This document shows, in pieces, positions 6,898 through 9,597 of a stretch of 9,597 nt of DNA (position 1 is the stretch's first letter; the number at the start of each line of letters is the position of its first letter). The DNA comes from an uncultured Clostridia bacterium (GTDB lineage: Bacteria; Bacillota; Clostridia; Oscillospirales; CAG-272): contig CAJGCD010000058.1 in the NCBI GenBank assembly GCA_904501715.1, positions 1 to 9,597 of the forward strand. The letters are read 5' to 3'. The notes beneath the pieces are model-generated. The model was not told the DNA's origin, searched no databases, and saw nothing but the letters and a program-made list of their open reading frames with translations. The position numbers and the translations under genes are program-made.

Positions 6898-6969
6898 GTG
6901 GTCGATGTAAGTCAAAAGTGCAAGTACAAATCCCGCAATCAGGAATAACTGCTCAATCGTTAAATACAT
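6886..6969 (-). CDS. Small hydrophobic type I toxin-like peptide (holin-like toxin family)
   Basis: The gene encodes 27 residues: N-terminus MYLTIEQLF, one hydrophobic helix at about residues 8-20 (LFLIAGFVLALLT), then YIDH and a KKK tail. A short single-helix peptide with a polybasic C-terminus matches the putative holin-like toxins (Hol_Tox, PF16935-type) and TxpA/BsrG-like type I toxins, which act at the membrane. The family name is from recall, not from a search. The chosen start has GGAGG (6982-6978) at 8 bases spacing. An in-frame ATG two codons earlier (6973-6975, giving 29 residues) is only 2 bases from the SD and is unlikely. The gene has its own promoter, an SD-sequestering leader hairpin and a convergent antisense RNA. 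It is too short for usual gene callers. Confidence 0.82.
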   Translation of the reverse strand: MYLTIEQLFLIAGFVLALLTYIDHKKK

Positions 6970-6975
6970 TGGCAT

Positions 6976-6984
6976 CACCTCCCC
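6976..6984 (-). promoter_or_regulatory. Strong Shine-Dalgarno of the toxin
   Basis: On the minus strand GGGGAGGTG precedes the toxin start. Its position selects the internal ATG at 6969 over the upstream ATG at 6975. It is an extended match to the anti-SD of 16S rRNA, and it is embedded in the leader hairpin described next. Confidence 0.85.
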
Positions 6985-6996
6985 GTATCGGGAAGG
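6978..6996 (-). promoter_or_regulatory. SD-sequestering hairpin in the toxin mRNA leader
   Basis: In the minus-strand RNA, CCUUCCCG (6996-6989) pairs with CGGGGAGG (6985-6978). This gives 8 bp including one G-U pair, with loop AUA. The whole GGGGAGG Shine-Dalgarno is inside the stem, so the full-length mRNA should be poorly translated until refolded or processed, as is usual for type I toxin mRNAs. Confidence 0.75.
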
Positions 6997-7013
6997 CAAA
7001 AAGAACATCTGCA

Positions 7014-7030
7014 TTCCCGAGCATCGGGAA
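7014..7030 (-). repeat. Second leader hairpin of the toxin mRNA
   Basis: TTCCCGA (7014-7020) and TCGGGAA (7024-7030) form a perfect 7-bp stem with a 3-base loop. In the RNA the 5' arm is part of GGUUGCUUCCCGAU. This is a near copy of UUUUGCCUUCCCGAU at the SD-sequestering hairpin, so the two leader hairpins can in principle exchange partners. Confidence 0.6.
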
Positions 7031-7061
7031 GCAACCGCCACCATCTTATGGTATCCCTCCG

Positions 7062-7077
7062 AGAGCCTTAAGGCTCT
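7062..7077 (-). repeat. 16-bp palindrome at the toxin mRNA 5' end
   Basis: AGAGCCTTAAGGCTCT is a perfect palindrome lying immediately at or after the predicted toxin transcription start (about 7077-7079). As RNA it would form a short 5'-terminal stem-loop, which can protect a transcript. As DNA it could alternatively be a dimeric-repressor site; the sequence alone does not decide. Confidence 0.55.
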
Positions 7078-7083
7078 GTCAAT

Positions 7084-7112
7084 AGTATATCACCCCGCCC
7101 GTATTTTGTCAA
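7084..7112 (-). promoter_or_regulatory. Promoter of the toxin mRNA
   Basis: On the minus strand: -35 TTGACA (7112-7107), 17-base spacer, -10 TATACT (7089-7084), one base off consensus. The predicted start is near 7077-7079. The leader before the toxin ATG is about 110 nt and holds three hairpins; the mRNA would be about 225 nt to the terminator at 6851. Confidence 0.85.
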
Positions 7113-7133
7113 TATAGCAGGTTATCCTATTTA
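7106..7133 (+). promoter_or_regulatory. Possible mgsA promoter, overlapping the toxin -35 box
   Basis: TTGTCA (7106-7111), 16 bases, TATTTA (7128-7133) on the plus strand, giving a start near 7140 and a leader of about 18 nt. The -35 hexamer covers the same base pairs as the toxin's TTGACA on the other strand. The match is moderate, and this is the only candidate I see for mgsA. Confidence 0.4.
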
Positions 7134-7157
7134 AAATAAACTCAAAGGAGAAAAGAA

Positions 7158-7532
7158 ATGAAAATAGCGCTTATAGCACACGACAAAAAGAAAAATGAAA
7201 TTATAGATATCGCCAAGGTCTACAAGGACGTTCTGGCTGAGTACGAGCTCTACGCTACGGGTACCACAGGTACGCTTATTATGGGTGAAACAGGACTCTC
7301 TATCCATAGAATGAAGAGCGGGCCTCTCGGCGGCGACCAGCAAATAGGCGCTATGCTCGCCAACGGCGAGATCGGTCTTGTTATTTTCCTCCGTGACCCA
7401 CTCACCGCTCAGCCTCACGAGCCCGATGTCTCCGCTCTCCTCCGACTCTGCGACGTCCAGTCTATCCCTCTCGCTACAAACAAGAGCAGCGCCGTTATTA
7501 TGCTTGAGGCGCTGAAGAATAAAACATTTTGA
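7158..7532 (+). CDS. mgsA: Methylglyoxal synthase
   Basis: This is a 124-residue cytoplasmic enzyme that converts dihydroxyacetone phosphate to methylglyoxal and phosphate, a bypass of lower glycolysis when sugar phosphates accumulate. Motifs: MKIALIAHDKKK (His8 equals E. coli His19), YATGTTGT (32-39, phosphate binding), SGPLGGDQQIGA (54-65, catalytic Asp60 equals Asp71), FLRDPLTAQPHEPDV (77-91, with His87 and Asp90 equal to His98 and Asp101), and LLRLCDVQSIPLATN (94-108). Correspondence to E. coli numbering is by constant offset 11. It is shorter than the E. coli protein (152), as expected for Gram-positive versions lacking the N- and C-terminal extensions. SD AAAGGAG lies 7 bases before the ATG. 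The gene appears monocistronic: it is divergent from the toxin and convergent with pyrBI. Confidence 0.97.
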   Translation: MKIALIAHDKKKNEIIDIAKVYKDVLAEYELYATGTTGTLIMGETGLSIHRMKSGPLGGDQQIGAMLANGEIGLVIFLRDPLTAQPHEPDVSALLRLCDVQSIPLATNKSSAVIMLEALKNKTF

Positions 7533-7556
7533 TAGTTAGAACTTGTTAGGTTTTTT

Positions 7557-7581
7557 GCCACTTTCTTTCGGAGAAAGTGGC
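7557..7581. repeat. Arm-internal hairpin, left
   Basis: GCCACTTTCT (7557-7566) and AGAAAGTGGC (7572-7581) form a perfect 10-bp stem around TTCGG. A T-run precedes it rather than follows it on the plus strand, so it is not a standard terminator in either direction. The right arm carries the mirror copy at about 7848-7872. Confidence 0.6.
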
Positions 7582-7707
7582 ACAAAGAACTTCTTGAAGG
7601 GTTATTATTGGACTGAAAGGGAAGTGTGTGCGCTGACGGGAGTGTGTTGCCGAGTTTGTGCGCTGTTCTTTTATTTGTGATAGGTTGTCACGCGCGGAAG
7701 AAACTCT

Positions 7708-7768
7708 CGGACAGCTTCGCTACCGCGAGTTTCAAGAAAATAAAAGCCGTCGGTAGCGAAGCTGTCCG
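7708..7768. repeat. 18-bp inverted repeat inside the element
   Basis: CGGACAGCTTCGCTACCG (7708-7725) and CGGTAGCGAAGCTGTCCG (7751-7768) are perfect inverted repeats. Each copy also takes part in a local hairpin: AAACTC-CGG/CCG-GAGTTT (7701-7732) on the left, and the terminator stem on the right. Two mutually exclusive folds are therefore possible in RNA. Confidence 0.6.
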
Positions 7769-7779
7769 ACGGCTTTTTT
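7742..7779. terminator. Intrinsic terminator between convergent mgsA and pyrBI
   Basis: GCCGTCGG (7746-7753) and CCGACGGC (7766-7773) form an 8-bp GC stem. It is flanked by AAAA (7742-7745) and six T (7774-7779), with an inner AGC/GCT pairing around GAA. It serves mgsA on the plus strand and, through the A-run, could serve pyrBI on the minus strand. Confidence 0.8.
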
Positions 7780-7893
7780 CCTTATGAGAATAATTACGCA
7801 CCGCACATCCGTCAGCCGTAATATATTCCTTGTTTCAAGTTCTTTGCGCCACTTTCTCCGAAAGAAAGTGGCAAAAAACCTAACAAGTTCTAA

Positions 7894-8319
7894 CTAACTA
7901 TTTTTCGCCTTAGACTCGCAATAGATACAGCGATAGGTACGGGTTTCGGGGTCGGTGAGCTTAAAGACGTGGGGGAGCTCCTGCTCGGTAGATGTGATAC
8001 AGCGAGGATTTTTACATTTTATTATATCGGCGATCTCCAGAGGGAGCTCGGGATGATATTTTTTGACGTTGACACCGTCCTTGATAACGTTGACGGTAAC
8101 GTCGGGGTCGATATATCCGAGGACCGACAGGTCTATCTCCGCGTTGGTGGCATCCACCTTGATAATATCCTTTTTACCCACTCTGCGGCTGGGAGCGTTC
8201 TTGATTATAGCGATAGGGCAATCAAGCTGCTCAAGACCCAGCAGGCGGTAAATCTCCATACCCTTGCCCGCCTTTATATGGTCGATAACAAAGCCGTTCT
8301 TTATTTCATCTACATTCAT
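7894..8319 (-). CDS. pyrI: Aspartate carbamoyltransferase regulatory chain
   Basis: This is a 141-residue regulatory subunit. The N-terminal nucleotide-binding domain (about 1-98) includes NGFVIDHIKAGKG (8-20), an allosteric-site signature, and SRRVGKKDIIKVD (44-56). The C-terminal zinc domain has four cysteines in the family pattern, C102-x4-C107 (CKNPRC) and C131-x2-C134 (CIYC), which bind Zn and contact PyrB. Length is near the usual 150. The start was chosen at 8319 because the preceding gene's stop overlaps it (ATGA) and GGAGG lies upstream at 8331-8327. A longer frame to 8460 would run inside pyrB without homology. It is translationally coupled to pyrB, consistent with assembling the holoenzyme. 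The stop codon coincides with the end of the inverted-arm element. Confidence 0.95.
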   Translation of the reverse strand: MNVDEIKNGFVIDHIKAGKGMEIYRLLGLEQLDCPIAIIKNAPSRRVGKKDIIKVDATNAEIDLSVLGYIDPDVTVNVIKDGVNVKKYHPELPLEIADIIKCKNPRCITSTEQELPHVFKLTDPETRTYRCIYCESKAKNS

Positions 8320-9233
8320 TGCGCAGCCTCCAGAAGCATTTTGATAAGAGCCATTCTGATGTATTTTCCGTAGAGCACCTGCTTGAAGTAGCAAGCGCGG
8401 CTGTCCTTGTCCACGCCTACGGATATCTCGTTGACGCGGGGCAGGGGATGCATAATGCACAGGTCGCTCTTTGCGGTGTCCAGCTTTTCGGGGGTGAGGA
8501 TATAGCTATCCTTAAGGCGGATATAATCCTGCTCATTAAAGAAGCGCTCGCGCTGAACTCTTGTCATATAGAGTATATCAAGCTCTCCTATGCTGTCCTC
8601 AAGAGAGGTTGTTTCCACATAGGGAAGCCCCTTCTTGTCAAGAACCTCGTTCTTGATATAATCGGGGATAGTCAGCTCCTTGGGGGAGATGAGCACGAGC
8701 TTGATGCCCGTATAGCGGGAGAGCGCCGTAATGAGCGAATGTACGGTTCTGCCGAACTTCAGGTCACCGCAAAAGCCCACGGTCAGGTTGTCCAGTCTGC
8801 CCTTCTCACGCTTGATGGTCAAGAGGTCGGTAAGGGTCTGTGTGGGGTGGTTGTGACCGCCGTCGCCAGCGTTGATTACGGGAACGGTAGCGTTCATTGC
8901 GGCTACCATAGGAGCGCCCTCCTTGAAGTGGCGCATAACCATAATATCGGCAAAGCAGGAGATTACCTTTGCGGTATCTGCAATGCTCTCGCCCTTTGCA
9001 GCCGAGCTGCTCTGCGCCTCGGAGAAGCCGAGCACGCCGCCACCAAGCTCCATCATAGCCGCCTCAAAGGAAAGACGGGTACGGGTGGATGGCTCGTAAA
9101 AGAGAGTCGCCAGCTTTTTGCCCGCAGCGCAGGCAGAATATTTTTGGGGATTTGCGATTATATCCTCGGCGGTGGCAATGAGGCTTTCTATCTCGCTCAC
9201 CGAGAGGTCTTCAATTCCGATAAGATGTCGCAT
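8316..9233 (-). CDS. pyrB: Aspartate carbamoyltransferase catalytic chain
   Basis: This 305-residue enzyme condenses carbamoyl phosphate with aspartate to N-carbamoyl-aspartate, the first committed step of pyrimidine synthesis. Visible motifs: FYEPSTRTRLSFE (45-57, carbamoyl-phosphate binding), SSSAAKGES (75-83, the flexible loop reaching the neighbouring subunit), MRHFKEG (100-106), GDGGHNHPTQTLTDL (123-137), GDLKFGRTVHS (156-166), YMTRVQRERF (222-231, the aspartate-binding loop) and HPLPRVNEI (262-270). Length and motif order match the E. coli-type PyrB that pairs with PyrI, and pyrI follows with a 4-base overlap. The start has SD-like GGATAAGG close upstream, 25 bases after the pyrE stop. 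Confidence 0.98.
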   Translation of the reverse strand: MRHLIGIEDLSVSEIESLIATAEDIIANPQKYSACAAGKKLATLFYEPSTRTRLSFEAAMMELGGGVLGFSEAQSSSAAKGESIADTAKVISCFADIMVMRHFKEGAPMVAAMNATVPVINAGDGGHNHPTQTLTDLLTIKREKGRLDNLTVGFCGDLKFGRTVHSLITALSRYTGIKLVLISPKELTIPDYIKNEVLDKKGLPYVETTSLEDSIGELDILYMTRVQRERFFNEQDYIRLKDSYILTPEKLDTAKSDLCIMHPLPRVNEISVGVDKDSRACYFKQVLYGKYIRMALIKMLLEAAQ

Positions 9234-9258
9234 TTTACCTTATCCTTTCAAAAAGATT

Positions 9259-9597
9259 TTACGCCTTCGCGCCGTTTACTGCCAGATAATTTCTGATACG
9301 CTGAACGTTCTCCGCATGCTCGGGCTTTTCCTCAAGGTACTCGATTATATCGTAAACGTCAACTACCGAATATACGGGGAAGCCGAACTGCTCCTCTATC
9401 TCCTGCATAGCGCCCTTTTCGCCCTGACCCTTTTCCTTGCGGTCGACCATGATAAAGGTAGCGCTGACCTTGACGCCCTCGATATGTGAGAGTATCTCCA
9501 TGCTCTCGCGTATTGCGGTGCCCGCGGTGATAACGTCCTCGATGATGACTATCTCCTCACCCGCGGTGGGAACGTAGCCTACGAATACGCCGCCCTC
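9259..9597 (-). CDS. pyrE: Orotate phosphoribosyltransferase, 3' part (cut by window edge)
   Basis: Only the C-terminal 112 residues are in the window; the gene continues beyond position 9597. The visible part begins EGGVFVGYVPTAGEEIVIIEDVITAGTAIRESMEIL, in which IVIIEDVITAGTAIRES is the PRPP-binding loop of type I phosphoribosyltransferases and closely follows E. coli PyrE (VDDVITAGTAIRESM). The rest (FIMVDRKEKGQGEKGAMQEIEEQFG, IIEYLEE) matches the family's C-terminal part. It transfers phosphoribose from PRPP to orotate to give OMP. It is first of the visible pyrE-pyrB-pyrI genes, all minus strand and closely spaced. The first acid of the usual D-D pair is Glu here, a conservative change. 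Any upstream regulator or promoter is outside the window. Confidence 0.95.
   Translation of the reverse strand, partial: EGGVFVGYVPTAGEEIVIIEDVITAGTAIRESMEILSHIEGVKVSATFIMVDRKEKGQGEKGAMQEIEEQFGFPVYSVVDVYDIIEYLEEKPEHAENVQRIRNYLAVNGAKA

Larger units (their letters stand above)
7533..7896. mobile_element. MITE-like element with 60-bp inverted arms between mgsA and pyrI
   Basis: The left arm 7533-7592 (TAGTTAGAACTTGTTAGG...) and the right arm 7837-7896 are inverted repeats, 59 of 60 bases identical; the one difference is near the inner end (GGCAC against GGCGC). If the arms proper start at GTTAGAAC (7535) and end at GTTCTAAC (7894), each side is flanked by TA, as in a TA target duplication (IS630/Tc1-mariner style); this is an inference from two bases. 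Each arm contains a 10-bp hairpin with a TTCGG loop (7557-7581 in the left arm). The 244-base interior encodes no protein I can find but holds another inverted repeat and a terminator. The element starts directly after the mgsA stop codon and ends in the pyrI stop codon. Confidence 0.65.

Noticed and set aside
6970..6975. Upstream ATG giving a 29-residue toxin
   Set aside because: It is only 2 bases from GGAGG, too close for initiation; the next in-frame ATG has the ideal 8-base spacing.
7077..7082. Second TTGACA on the minus strand just after the toxin -10 box
   Set aside because: No -10-like hexamer follows at 15-19 bases, so it is probably chance or part of the initially transcribed region.
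6870..7085. 71-residue plus-strand open frame over the toxin locus
   Set aside because: It has no SD, runs through the terminator, leader hairpins and toxin promoter, and is antisense to the better supported 27-residue peptide.
7131..7418. Minus-strand open frame over mgsA
   Set aside because: mgsA has all catalytic residues and a good SD; the opposite frame has neither motifs nor a translation signal.
7593..7836. Transposase remnant inside the inverted-arm element
   Set aside because: No frame of useful length or recognisable motif is present, so the element would be non-autonomous if mobile.
8320..8460. Upstream extension of pyrI to a start at 8460
   Set aside because: The extension lies inside pyrB, has no similarity to PyrI and lacks a proper SD; the ATGA overlap start at 8319 with GGAGG upstream fits the family length.
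8319..9296. 325-residue plus-strand frame opposite pyrB
   Set aside because: pyrB on the minus strand has every catalytic motif; the opposite frame is a codon-bias artefact.

Overview
The window looks like chromosomal DNA of a low-to-moderate GC Gram-positive anaerobe, most likely a gut Clostridia of the Oscillospiraceae/Ruminococcus type. This is an inference from four things: the Gram-positive ribosome-binding sites (GGAGG, AAAGGAG), the pyrE-pyrB-pyrI order with a zinc-binding PyrI, a GldA/GldF/GldG-like ABC cassette with a DUF4340-like partner, and the many palindromic interspersed repeats. No sequence search was possible, so the taxonomy is tentative.

Layout from left to right. Positions 1-347 hold no gene. 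They carry two inverted copies of a GC-rich palindromic element (about 46-114 and 143-204) and then four consecutive hairpins (218-335), one of which (264-303) is a strong bidirectional terminator. Positions 348-6514 are a four-gene minus-strand operon read right to left: ABC ATPase, ABC-2 permease, GldG-like auxiliary protein and DUF4340-like protein. Gaps are 18 and 27 bases, and the last two genes share an ATGA overlap. Positions 6515-7157 look intergenic in a standard ORF call, but contain a compact type I toxin-antitoxin-like locus. It has a 27-residue hydrophobic peptide on the minus strand with its own near-consensus promoter, and a convergent antisense RNA of about 90 nt on the plus strand with a perfect-consensus promoter. 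The two transcripts share a 13-bp bidirectional terminator stem at their 3' ends. Positions 7158-7532 encode methylglyoxal synthase (mgsA) on the plus strand. Positions 7533-7896 are bounded by two 60-bp inverted arms that differ at one base, flanked by TA and containing a further inverted repeat and a terminator; this resembles a MITE. Positions 7894-9597 hold the 3' part of a minus-strand pyrimidine operon: partial pyrE, pyrB and pyrI.

How the genes work together. PyrB and PyrI form the catalytic and regulatory chains of aspartate transcarbamoylase, and PyrE makes OMP later in the same pathway. MgsA converts dihydroxyacetone phosphate to methylglyoxal and phosphate. The four-gene ABC cassette probably forms one membrane complex: ATPase, six-helix permease, and two large membrane-anchored proteins with extracytoplasmic domains. 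Its substrate cannot be told from the sequence.

The most notable item is the toxin/antisense locus at 6774-7112. Besides the 3'-end overlap, the 5' parts of the two RNAs share the same 12-base sequence (15 bases with one difference). That element can pair with the toxin's Shine-Dalgarno region, so the antisense RNA may carry a copy of the toxin mRNA's own anti-SD element.
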